From: JANYJJ01 sp038241115
GTDB taxonomy: Bacteria > Pseudomonadota > Gammaproteobacteria > Burkholderiales > Burkholderiaceae_C
Assembly: GCA_038241115.1 (NCBI GenBank)
Contig: JBBRGA010000143.1
Coordinates: forward strand, 1 to 8,635
Direction of reading: 5' to 3'
Length of the DNA: 8,635 nucleotides
The translations under genes and the position numbers were made by a program. Shown here one piece after another: positions 1-8,635 of the stretch. The stretch's first letter is position 1. Every line of letters starts with the position of its first letter. The notes beneath the pieces are model-generated. The model was not told the origin of the DNA. It worked only from the letters and a program-made list of their open reading frames with translations, and searched no databases.

Positions 1-1140
<1,140 letters not shown>

Positions 1141-1447
1141 GGGGGTTTTCCAATAGGAAGACATCGGCCTGTCGCTCGGATTTCGGGCGCCAGTCGCAGG
1201 CTGAGGGGGTGTGTTGAGCCGCTGATTCGCTCACCTTGCAGCGTGTTTTTGTACACGTGCGTTGGCAGCGCGGATGCAGCTTGGGGGCTCGGGTCAGGAT
1301 GACGGCAGCGCAGTGACTGAAGCTTGCGCCGGTGATGAATTCTAACCGCGCGGTGCTTGCCAGTCGTCGAAGAGGAGCGGCGTTGACCGGCTTGATAGAC
1401 AACTGCGGCGACAATGCCGGGTTGGCAGTCACACGCTGCCGAAGGTA

Positions 1448-1470
1448 GCAGAACGCGGCAGAACGCGGCA
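1448..1470. repeat. 10-bp tandem duplication upstream of ettA
   Basis: The unit gaacgcggca occurs twice back to back (1451-1460 and 1461-1470), and the last three bases of the unit also precede the first copy. It lies about 50 bp before the ettA start codon, so it is probably in the leader or promoter-proximal region. It may be a slippage product; no function can be assigned. Confidence 0.8.
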
Positions 1471-1512
1471 CAGAGGGCCACACCGCGCCGCCGCCGCAAA
1501 TCAAAATCAAGC

Positions 1513-1516
1513 AGGA
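1513..1516 (+). promoter_or_regulatory. Shine-Dalgarno of ettA
   Basis: AGGA sits five bases before the ATG at 1522. This decides the start: the reading frame is open back to an ATG at 1414, but the additional 36 residues are basic, low-complexity and absent from EttA proteins, whereas translation from 1522 begins exactly like the family (MAQYVFTMNRVGK). Confidence 0.75.
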
Positions 1517-1521
1517 ACACC

Positions 1522-3186
<1,665 letters not shown>

Positions 3187-3228
3187 AGCTGACGCGAGCA
3201 GCGCCGCCTCGTTTTCTATGCATCCGGC

Positions 3229-3246
3229 CCGTTCACGGGTGAACGG
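3229..3246. repeat. Perfect palindrome in convergent intergenic region
   Basis: Two 8-bp arms, CCGTTCAC and GTGAACGG, flank a 2-bp centre, 42 bp after the ettA stop. As RNA this folds as a seven-pair stem with a four-base loop. No T-run follows on either strand, so it is not a textbook intrinsic terminator; it could still stabilise mRNA 3' ends or assist termination of the two converging transcripts. Its right end runs into a tandem 8-bp duplication (acggttcg at 3243-3250 and 3251-3258). Confidence 0.7.
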
Positions 3247-3253
3247 TTCGACG

Positions 3254-3316
3254 GTTCGCCCTGAGGTATCGAAGCGTCAGCGCATGAGCGGAAACCTTCC
3301 ACACCGCAGGGCGAAC
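3254..3316. repeat. Imperfect inverted repeat, probable dispersed intergenic element
   Basis: The outer arms gttcgccctg (3254-3263) and cagggcgaac (3307-3316) are perfect reverse complements; the inner parts are decayed. Each arm with its neighbouring bases (ending tcgaag on the left, starting cttcc on the right) resembles a GTTCGCCCTGAG...TCGAAG repeat that I remember as common between genes in comamonads and related bacteria. That resemblance is recall, not a search. The element fills most of the space between the convergent ettA and oxidoreductase genes, the usual place for such repeats. Confidence 0.6.
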
Positions 3317-3351
3317 AGAGAAATTCTTCGTTCAGCCTAACGGATCAACGG

Positions 3352-5994
3352 TCACACCTTGCGCACCGTGCAAATCGTGTCGTACCAACCTTGCATGCCC
3401 ACCAGCGGGGCGGGTTGGATGGGCAGGATCGCGTTGATGTTGTAGCCCGCGCCGGTGCCGCCTCGCGCTGGGTCCCACCAAATGTCCTCGTCCAGATCGG
3501 CGTCGTCGTCGATGACGTTTTTGTCAAAGGCTGCCAGAGCTTGCTTCTTGCCGTTGCGCGCTGTGGCCGCGCGTCCGTGAAAGCTGTTGCCCAGCGTATT
3601 TGAGACCGCCAGCACGCGCGGGTGGATGCCTTCGGTCACCCACGCCGGCACCAAGGCCTTGCCCACCACTTCGCCGCCGCCGCGCATGGCGTGACCGTAA
3701 GGCCGGTACGTGGTGATCTCGACCATGTCGCCGGTTTTGATGCCCAGCCTTGAAGCCGTGTCGGTGTTGATCCACATCGGGTTGTGGTGCACGATTTCGG
3801 TCAGGTATTTTTGCGATTGCGTGCGGCCCTGGGTGTGCACATTCCACTTGAACGTCACCAAATGAAGCTGCTCGGGCTTCATCTTGGCGATGGACGGAAC
3901 GGGAAAATATTCGGGCATGCCTTTGCCGCCATCTTCACTGAAGCCGCGCGCTTTGGAAGCCGCTTCAATGTCGGGGTGGTAGACCGAAAACTTGCGCGAA
4001 GGCGTGATGAACCCACGCCGCGCCATGCCGTTGACCATCAACCCGGCCACGGACTCTTTGCCGTCTGCGGCAACCCGGTAAATCATTTGCGTGGCGGTAT
4101 CGACACGGGTGTTCTTCAGTTCAGCGGCAGTGAGCGCCCAGTTGTACAGGTCGTAGTACTTGGGCTTGCTCAGGTCTTGCCACACGCCGTGCTGCTTCAT
4201 GTACGCGAAGCCGTCGGTGATCGCAACCGACTTTCCTTCGGTATCCAGGCCTTGATAACGGGTCAGGCCCACGCAGCGCTGTTTCATCCACTCTTCGTGG
4301 TCTTTGAACGCGAAATATTTGGCCGTGTCGGGGCCAATGCGCTTGCCGATTTCTATCAGCGAGTCGACGAAACTTTTGCATTCGGCTGGTGGCTGAATGA
4401 TGGGCTGGCGCAGCGTCACGTAGTCGCGCAACTCCATGTTGTTGCGGGTATCGAAGCCCCAACGCTCCATGTAACTGGCATCCGGCAAGATCATGTCAGC
4501 GTAGTGCGCGGTTTCGGAATAAACCACGTCCGAGCAGGCGTGAAACGGGATCAACGATTCGTCTTTCAGCACCTCCAGCGCCAGGCTGCGTCCCTCTGGC
4601 CAGGTCAGCGGCGACGCCAAGGTGTAGCTGATGTAGACCTGCAGCTTGCCGCGTCCTTCTTTCAAATAACGGTAGACGATCTGACCCACCTTCATGCGCT
4701 GCCATTTGTTGGCCAGCGGCCATTCGGGCGGGTTTTCGATCGCGCTTTTAGCGGTGGGCGAAGGCGGCTGAGGCAGCGGTTGTGGAAAAACTTGTGGCGG
4801 CACTCGCGTGGGTTCCACCGTGTAGCAATATCCACCCGGCTGCCCAATAGAGCCAACGATGGCGTTCAGCAAAATCACGGCGCGATCCGCGTTGAAGCCG
4901 TTGTAATGCGCGCCGGATCCGCGGTTGGTGAACGCGACGGCGGCGGGCGCGGCACGTGCAAATTCCAAGGCCACGCGGCGGATGTCGGCGGCTGCGATTC
5001 CGCTGATGCCCTCGGCCCATTCGGGCGTGTACTGAGCAATCCAAGTGGCCAGATCGTCGGCGCGCACATTGCTCCAGGTGTCCAGCCATTCACGGTTGTG
5101 CAAATTGGCCGCGATGATGGCGTTTCCCATGGCCAAAGCGATGGCGCCGTCGCTGCCGGGCGTGGGTGCGAACCACTCGTCACTGCGACCGGCGGTGTTC
5201 GACAAACGCACGTCAAAGCACACCAATTTGGCGCCGTTGTTGAAGCGGCCGCGGATGATCCGTTTGGCGGTGTGAATGGCGCCTTGGTGCGCCTCATAAA
5301 AATTGGCGCCGAAGTCGAGGATGTATTTGCTGCGCTCGAAGTCGCCCGACTCCCAATCGGTCTCACCCAAGCTCACGTAGTTGGCGGCGCGTTTGTTCGA
5401 CGAGCAAATGGCGCGGTGGTTGAACAGCGACGGCGAGCCAATCGAGTTCAGAAAGCGCCCCATTTCTTCTGACAGGCGCGACCGCCCGATGTGGATGGCC
5501 ACCTCCTCGGGCTTGCCTTCGTCCATGGCCTTGCGAATGCGCTTGGCGATCTCGTCGTGCGCTTCGTCCCAGGTGATGCGCTGCCATTTGCCTTCACCAC
5601 GCGCACCCACGCGTTTTAGCGGGTACAGCAACCGCTCGGGATAGGTGTTGATGGTCGGCCCCGATTGGCCTTTGGCGCACAGCGATTTGCCGTTGTTCGG
5701 GTCTTCCGGGTTGCCGCCAACCTTCACCAATTTACCGTCGATGACGTAGCCTTGAATGCCGCAAACAGTCGAGCAGTTCAGGCACACGCCTTTGACGATG
5801 GTGGCTCGGCTGTAGTCGTTTTTAAGGCGCCCTTTGCCGCTGGGTCGGCGGCCCGCCTTGCGCTGGCCATAAGGTTCTTTTTTACGGTTCCACCAAGCCG
5901 CATTGGCGTCGTCGGGCGTGAGCAAAATCACCTCGCCCACCGCCAGAGTGGCCAATGCGCTCATGCCACGTTTCAGGACTTCGCGGCGCTTCAT
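3352..5994 (-). CDS. Molybdopterin (Mo/W-bisPGD) oxidoreductase catalytic subunit, PsrA/PhsA/SoeA-like
   Basis: Catalytic subunit of a DMSO-reductase-family complex, probably periplasmic; the substrate is unknown, with sulfur compounds the best family-based guess. The 880 residues start with a Tat-like signal: KRREVLK (2-8), a hydrophobic stretch to about 25, and a likely cleavage after ANA (30-32). A very basic linker follows (36-63). The 4Fe-4S motif is C71-x2-C74-x3-C78-x27-C106, followed by the usual Lys (CAKG). Cys197, in HRAICSSNKRA, is placed where the family's protein ligand to the metal sits. The C-terminal fourth resembles the dinucleotide-binding domain, then an acidic patch (DDDADLDED). 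A proline/glutamine-rich stretch (399-413) looks like an inserted loop. The start at 5994 is favoured over an upstream ATG at 6054 because it has a GGGGAG Shine-Dalgarno, brings the RR motif to the terminus, and overlaps the upstream gene's stop as ATGA. Arsenate or tetrathionate reductase-like roles are alternatives. Confidence 0.88.
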   Translation of the reverse strand: MKRREVLKRGMSALATLAVGEVILLTPDDANAAWWNRKKEPYGQRKAGRRPSGKGRLKNDYSRATIVKGVCLNCSTVCGIQGYVIDGKLVKVGGNPEDPNNGKSLCAKGQSGPTINTYPERLLYPLKRVGARGEGKWQRITWDEAHDEIAKRIRKAMDEGKPEEVAIHIGRSRLSEEMGRFLNSIGSPSLFNHRAICSSNKRAANYVSLGETDWESGDFERSKYILDFGANFYEAHQGAIHTAKRIIRGRFNNGAKLVCFDVRLSNTAGRSDEWFAPTPGSDGAIALAMGNAIIAANLHNREWLDTWSNVRADDLATWIAQYTPEWAEGISGIAAADIRRVALEFARAAPAAVAFTNRGSGAHYNGFNADRAVILLNAIVGSIGQPGGYCYTVEPTRVPPQVFPQPLPQPPSPTAKSAIENPPEWPLANKWQRMKVGQIVYRYLKEGRGKLQVYISYTLASPLTWPEGRSLALEVLKDESLIPFHACSDVVYSETAHYADMILPDASYMERWGFDTRNNMELRDYVTLRQPIIQPPAECKSFVDSLIEIGKRIGPDTAKYFAFKDHEEWMKQRCVGLTRYQGLDTEGKSVAITDGFAYMKQHGVWQDLSKPKYYDLYNWALTAAELKNTRVDTATQMIYRVAADGKESVAGLMVNGMARRGFITPSRKFSVYHPDIEAASKARGFSEDGGKGMPEYFPVPSIAKMKPEQLHLVTFKWNVHTQGRTQSQKYLTEIVHHNPMWINTDTASRLGIKTGDMVEITTYRPYGHAMRGGGEVVGKALVPAWVTEGIHPRVLAVSNTLGNSFHGRAATARNGKKQALAAFDKNVIDDDADLDEDIWWDPARGGTGAGYNINAILPIQPAPLVGMQGWYDTICTVRKV

Positions 5995-6740
5995 GCCTTG
6001 GTCTCCCCAGGCACGTAGTCGGTCACGTTTTTGGCGGGGTCCACGCGCGCCCACAACACGCGCTTGGGCTTGGGAAATGTGGGCTCCAGCGAAGCCCAGG
6101 TTTCGATCTCGTAGCTGTATGGGTCGTGGACTTGGCCCTTCGGAATCTTCGCTTCCATCTCCACCTTATGGCCTCGATAAGCCACAGACGGAAGCGTCTT
6201 TTCCTCTGGCTTCAGCACCTTGGTTTCGCTGCCGTGCTTGGCCATGAACACCGAGTACGGCGAGGCGGCATCGTTGGCGTCGCCGAAGTGGAAAACCTCG
6301 GCGGGGCATGTTTCAACGCACGCCGGTTCCATGTTGTTGTCGAGCCGGTGAGAGCAGAAATCGCACTTGTCGGCGACGTCGTTTTCATCGCAGCCGATGG
6401 CCGCGTAAGGGCAGGCTTTTTCGCAGGCACCTGCGTGGTCACATTTATCAGGGATGACTCGAACGATGCCGTCTGCGCCGCGCTCGATGGCATCGTGCGT
6501 GCATGCCCTGAGACAGGGCGTGTCCTCGCATTGCATGCACAACGTGGGCAAGAAGAAACGTTGTGTTTTTGGGAACTTGCCGGTTTCCCAGTAGTAGACC
6601 TTGGTGCGAAAGCGGCCCAGCGGAACCGTGTTTTCAACTTTGCAAGCGACTGAACAAGCGTGGCAGCCGATGCAGCGCTCGACATCCAGCGCCATCTTCC
6701 AGCGCGGCACCAGTCCGGTGGTGGGATTAATTGGAACCAT
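5991..6740 (-). CDS. Four-motif iron-sulfur electron-transfer subunit of the molybdopterin oxidoreductase
   Basis: Electron-transfer (beta) subunit of the PsrB/DmsB/NarH type, expected to relay electrons between the catalytic subunit and an unknown partner. Its 249 residues carry four Cys motifs: I, C23-C26-C29-C33 (CIGCHACSVAC); II, C68-C71-C76-C80; III, C100-A103-C106-C110 (CDHAGACEKACP); IV, C126-C129-C141-C145. In motif III the second Cys is Ala103, so one of the four expected clusters has only three Cys ligands; NarH has Trp at this place and binds a 3Fe-4S cluster there. There is no signal peptide or membrane helix; export would be by piggyback on the Tat signal of its partner. A roughly 100-residue tail after motif IV has no Cys and is unassigned. 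The start at 6740 is supported by GGAG seven bases upstream; an in-frame ATG at 6794 has less support. First gene of the operon, overlapping the next by four bases. Confidence 0.92.
   Translation of the reverse strand: MVPINPTTGLVPRWKMALDVERCIGCHACSVACKVENTVPLGRFRTKVYYWETGKFPKTQRFFLPTLCMQCEDTPCLRACTHDAIERGADGIVRVIPDKCDHAGACEKACPYAAIGCDENDVADKCDFCSHRLDNNMEPACVETCPAEVFHFGDANDAASPYSVFMAKHGSETKVLKPEEKTLPSVAYRGHKVEMEAKIPKGQVHDPYSYEIETWASLEPTFPKPKRVLWARVDPAKNVTDYVPGETKA
6003..6008 (-). promoter_or_regulatory. Shine-Dalgarno of the molybdopterin subunit
   Basis: GGGGAG on the minus strand, eight bases before the ATG at 5994 and inside the last codons of the iron-sulfur subunit gene. Together with the ATGA overlap (5994-5991) it suggests coupled translation of the two subunits, and it fixes the downstream start. 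Confidence 0.75.
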
Positions 6741-7014
6741 GAATCGACTCCGACGGCCAAAAATAGATGCTGACGTGTGGGTTGCTGTGCGCAAGCCCCA
6801 CGGTCGAGATTTCGATAAGGGCTTGATTCATGAACTGCTCCGTAAAACCACGAAAACGAGCGACAACAAACATCTTCGTTCAATTGTGCCGCGCACCGGT
6901 GGTCGCGTGCGCGCGAACCCGTGAATTGGGGGATTGCTTTTTAAGCGATGATTTGGGCCGATTTCAAACGGCCTGCTCGGCAAACGCTCGGGCATCATTT
7001 CGAACAAATTTCTG
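6741..7014. promoter_or_regulatory. Divergent intergenic region between the oxidoreductase operon and the lipoprotein gene
   Basis: This 274-bp stretch must carry start signals for both divergent units. I see two small inverted repeats: cgcgcac/gtgcgcg arms of seven bases (6890-6896 and 6907-6913), and ggccg/cggcc arms of five bases with an eight-base spacer (6956-6960 and 6969-6973). An 8-bp palindrome ttcatgaa lies at 6827-6834. None matches an operator I can name. No -35/-10 pair with good spacing was found on either strand, and no complete FNR- or sigma-54-type site is visible. The base composition is locally more AT-rich than the flanking genes, as expected of a promoter region. Confidence 0.5.
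6748..6751 (-). promoter_or_regulatory. Shine-Dalgarno of the iron-sulfur subunit
   Basis: GGAG on the minus strand with a seven-base spacer to the ATG at 6740. It favours this start over the in-frame ATG at 6794, which would prefix 18 residues unrelated to the family. Confidence 0.7.
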
Positions 7015-8635
7015 ATGAATCACTACATGCAGTTGAAAACTCCCACCGTTCGACTCGGCCGTTTGTGTCAAGGGCTTGTCGCCAGCATCGTGGTGGCAGG
7101 TTGCGGTTCGCTCACGCCGCCAGTTGCGGTGGTTGCGCCAACCCCTGCCGCCGCACCGGCACCGGGCGCAATGGCTTCAGCGCCAGCCCCCAGGTTCGCA
7201 TCAACCACCCCCAAAGCCGCTGCTGCAGTGGCTCCTGCGGCGTCGGCCGCCACGGCTGGCGGGCCCGTGCCGCCGCGGCCCGATCCGACCGCGGCACGGC
7301 CGTTTGACGAGGTCATCAAGGGCGCCACTCAGCAGACGGGTTTTGTGCCCGTGTGGCGAAAAGACGAGAAGGTCTGGTTGGAGATTGCGACTGACCGTTT
7401 TGACCAACCGTTCAACCTGTCGGTGAACGTGTCGAACTCATTGGGTGAGCGTGGGCTGTACGGCAGCCAAATGGGCCCCAATTGGATGGCGCAATTCCGA
7501 AAAATCGGCAGCACGCAAGTGCAACTGATTGCTCTGAACACCGCTTATGTGGCCAGCAGCGCTGCCATGAAAGCGACGATCGAGCAGTCGTTTTCGCACA
7601 GCCTGCTGGGCTCGGCGGTGATTGCCAGCGCGGCCCACCCGACGCGCAAGTCAGTGCTGATCGACGCCAGCTTTCTGTTGTCCGACATGGCGGGTTATTC
7701 CACTCAGTTGGAGCAAGCGTTTCGCGCACCCTACGGTTTGGACCGAGGCAATTCCTACTTTGAGAAAACCCGGGTTACCGACGACTTGACCACGTTGAAC
7801 ACCCGGATCCACTTTGCCACGGCGCGGATCGCCGCTCCGCCTTTGGTACCCGGCCCGGTGCCCGCCACGCCGCCGCCAAGCACGGTGCCCGACCCTCGCA
7901 GCTTCTTCGTGGGCTTTGTCTACAGCTTCAGCAAGCTGCCCGACCAAGCCATGGCGCCGCGCAAGACCGACCCTCGTTTGGGCCACTTCTTCGACCTCGT
8001 CACCGATCTGAACTCTGACCTTAAATCCAACCCACGCCTGCACTACGTGAATCGCTGGCGTCTGGAAAAGAAGGAACCTACCGCGGCAATGTCAGAGCCC
8101 AAAGAGCCCATCGTTTATTGGCTGGACAAAAATATTCCAGTGCAATACCGTGCCGCAGTGACGGCCGGCATCCTGGAGTGGAACAAAGCCTTCGAGAAGA
8201 TCGGTTTCAAAAACGCGGTGCTGGCCAAGCAACAACCCGACGATGCCGATTGGGACAATCTCGATGCGCGCCACGCGTCCATCCGCTGGTTCACCGGAGC
8301 CGATGTCGGATTTGCGCGGGGCCCGAATCACAGCGACCCTCGTACCGGCGAAATTCTGGACGCCGACATCGCAATGAGCGATGTGTTCGGACGCGGTTCA
8401 CGTCGTTTCATCGTCGAGGACGTGGCCACTTTGACCTCTTCTGTGGCTGCGCAAAAGGCGAAGTCGTGGCAAGCAGGGTCCAAACACAATTTGCACGCCG
8501 AGTCCTGCGACTACGCGCACGAGGCGGCGTCTGAGATGGACTTCGCGCTGGACTTGTTGGAGGCGCGCGGCGACCTGGAACCCGACAGCCCCGAGGCCGA
8601 GGCCTTTGTGCAAGGCGTGATCAAGGACACCATCA
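7015..8635 (+). CDS. Lipoprotein zinc-dependent metalloprotease, DUF5118/DUF5117/Met-zincin type (C-terminus outside window)
   Basis: Predicted extracytoplasmic peptidase of a poorly characterised family. The frame is open from 7015 to the window end (540 residues visible). The N-terminus has a basic start, a hydrophobic segment (21-29) and a lipobox VAGC with Cys30 as lipidation site; Gly follows it, not Asp, which suggests outer-membrane sorting. Residues 33-95 are an Ala/Pro-rich linker. A DUF5118-like segment begins near Phe97 (FDEVIKGATQQTGFVPVW) and is followed by a DUF5117-like region, interrupted by a proline-rich stretch (275-294) before the family-typical PRKTDPRLGHF. The Met-zincin part starts about 366 (IVYWLDKNIP) and contains DPRTGEILDADI (441-452). 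The HExxH zinc site normally follows soon after where the window stops, so catalytic competence cannot be judged. No clear Shine-Dalgarno precedes 7015; ATG 7027 is an alternative start, and an in-frame stop at 6949 limits extension. Domain names are from memory of the family. Confidence 0.85.
   Translation, partial: MNHYMQLKTPTVRLGRLCQGLVASIVVAGCGSLTPPVAVVAPTPAAAPAPGAMASAPAPRFASTTPKAAAAVAPAASAATAGGPVPPRPDPTAARPFDEVIKGATQQTGFVPVWRKDEKVWLEIATDRFDQPFNLSVNVSNSLGERGLYGSQMGPNWMAQFRKIGSTQVQLIALNTAYVASSAAMKATIEQSFSHSLLGSAVIASAAHPTRKSVLIDASFLLSDMAGYSTQLEQAFRAPYGLDRGNSYFEKTRVTDDLTTLNTRIHFATARIAAPPLVPGPVPATPPPSTVPDPRSFFVGFVYSFSKLPDQAMAPRKTDPRLGHFFDLVTDLNSDLKSNPRLHYVNRWRLEKKEPTAAMSEPKEPIVYWLDKNIPVQYRAAVTAGILEWNKAFEKIGFKNAVLAKQQPDDADWDNLDARHASIRWFTGADVGFARGPNHSDPRTGEILDADIAMSDVFGRGSRRFIVEDVATLTSSVAAQKAKSWQAGSKHNLHAESCDYAHEAASEMDFALDLLEARGDLEPDSPEAEAFVQGVIKDTI

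Larger units (their letters stand above)
1141..1521. promoter_or_regulatory. Divergent intergenic region between rhlE and ettA
   Basis: This 381-bp stretch must contain the promoters and 5' leaders of both divergent genes. No long reading frame here looks like a protein. The only promoter-like word I can point to is a TAGAAT hexamer on the minus strand (1344-1339), a fair -10 match facing rhlE, but no acceptable -35 box lies 16-18 bp upstream of it. On the ettA side TTGACC (1383-1388) and TTGATA (1392-1397) resemble -35 boxes, yet neither has a -10 at a workable distance (21 and 12 bp to GACAAT at 1410-1415). Exact promoter positions are therefore not called. The region also holds a short tandem repeat close to ettA. 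Confidence 0.5.

Noticed and set aside
1414..1521. N-terminal extension of ettA from an upstream ATG
   Set aside because: The additional 36 residues are basic and low-complexity, while the ATG at 1522 has a Shine-Dalgarno and starts exactly like known EttA proteins.
3187..3351. Intrinsic terminator(s) for ettA or the oxidoreductase operon
   Set aside because: Stems are present but no T-run follows on either strand, so I list the structures only as repeats.
3784..5472. 562-aa open frame on the plus strand opposite the molybdopterin subunit gene
   Set aside because: Long antisense frames are expected opposite GC-rich genes; the minus-strand product is a clear enzyme and this one shows no domain or plausible start signal.
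6741..6794. Longer start of the iron-sulfur subunit, with an RR pair in the extension
   Set aside because: The sequence around GRRSRF lacks a hydrophobic stretch, so it is not a Tat signal, and GGAG supports the start at 6740.
6823..6834. TTGAT-like FNR half-site and ttcatgaa palindrome
   Set aside because: The second half-site (ATCAA at the right spacing) is absent, and 8-bp palindromes occur often by chance.
6890..6913. Inverted repeat cgcgcac/gtgcgcg as a regulator operator
   Set aside because: The arms are GC-only alternating sequence that arises easily by chance in this composition, and match no operator I can name.
7068..7328. Minus-strand open frame rich in Ala/Gly opposite the lipoprotein linker
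   Set aside because: It mirrors the low-complexity Ala/Pro-rich linker of the plus-strand gene and has no independent support.

Overview
The window looks like an ordinary chromosomal stretch of a betaproteobacterium, most likely Burkholderiales/Comamonadaceae. I base this on the high G+C (estimated by eye at about 60%), the close agreement of the EttA and RhlE proteins with proteobacterial orthologs, and a degenerate inverted repeat of a type I remember from comamonad genomes. The taxonomic call is an inference. I see no tRNA, rRNA, CRISPR array, insertion sequence or phage gene.

The left part (1-3186) is housekeeping. An RhlE-type DEAD-box RNA helicase on the minus strand has its C-terminus cut off by the window edge. 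A 381-bp divergent intergenic region separates it from ettA on the plus strand, which encodes the ABC-F translational throttle protein. A 165-bp convergent intergenic region follows and holds a perfect palindrome and an imperfect inverted repeat.

The middle (3352-6740) is a two-gene minus-strand operon. A four-motif iron-sulfur subunit (249 aa) comes first. It overlaps by an ATGA junction a molybdopterin (Mo/W-bisPGD) oxidoreductase catalytic subunit (880 aa) with a twin-arginine-like signal. The catalytic subunit has an N-terminal 4Fe-4S motif and a probable Cys ligand to the metal, as in the polysulfide/thiosulfate reductase and sulfite dehydrogenase (PsrA/PhsA/SoeA) branch. No membrane-anchor gene lies beside the pair. 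The iron-sulfur subunit has Ala where the second Cys of its third motif should be, the position where nitrate reductase NarH has Trp and carries a 3Fe-4S cluster. This pair is the least explained part of the window; substrate and electron partner cannot be read from sequence alone.

The right part (7015-8635) is a divergent plus-strand gene, truncated by the window end. It encodes a predicted lipoprotein of the DUF5118/DUF5117/Met-zincin (zinc-dependent metalloprotease) type. The expected zinc-binding HExxH motif lies past the window edge. The 274-bp region between this gene and the oxidoreductase operon must hold the start signals for both, but I could not identify a convincing promoter or operator in it.
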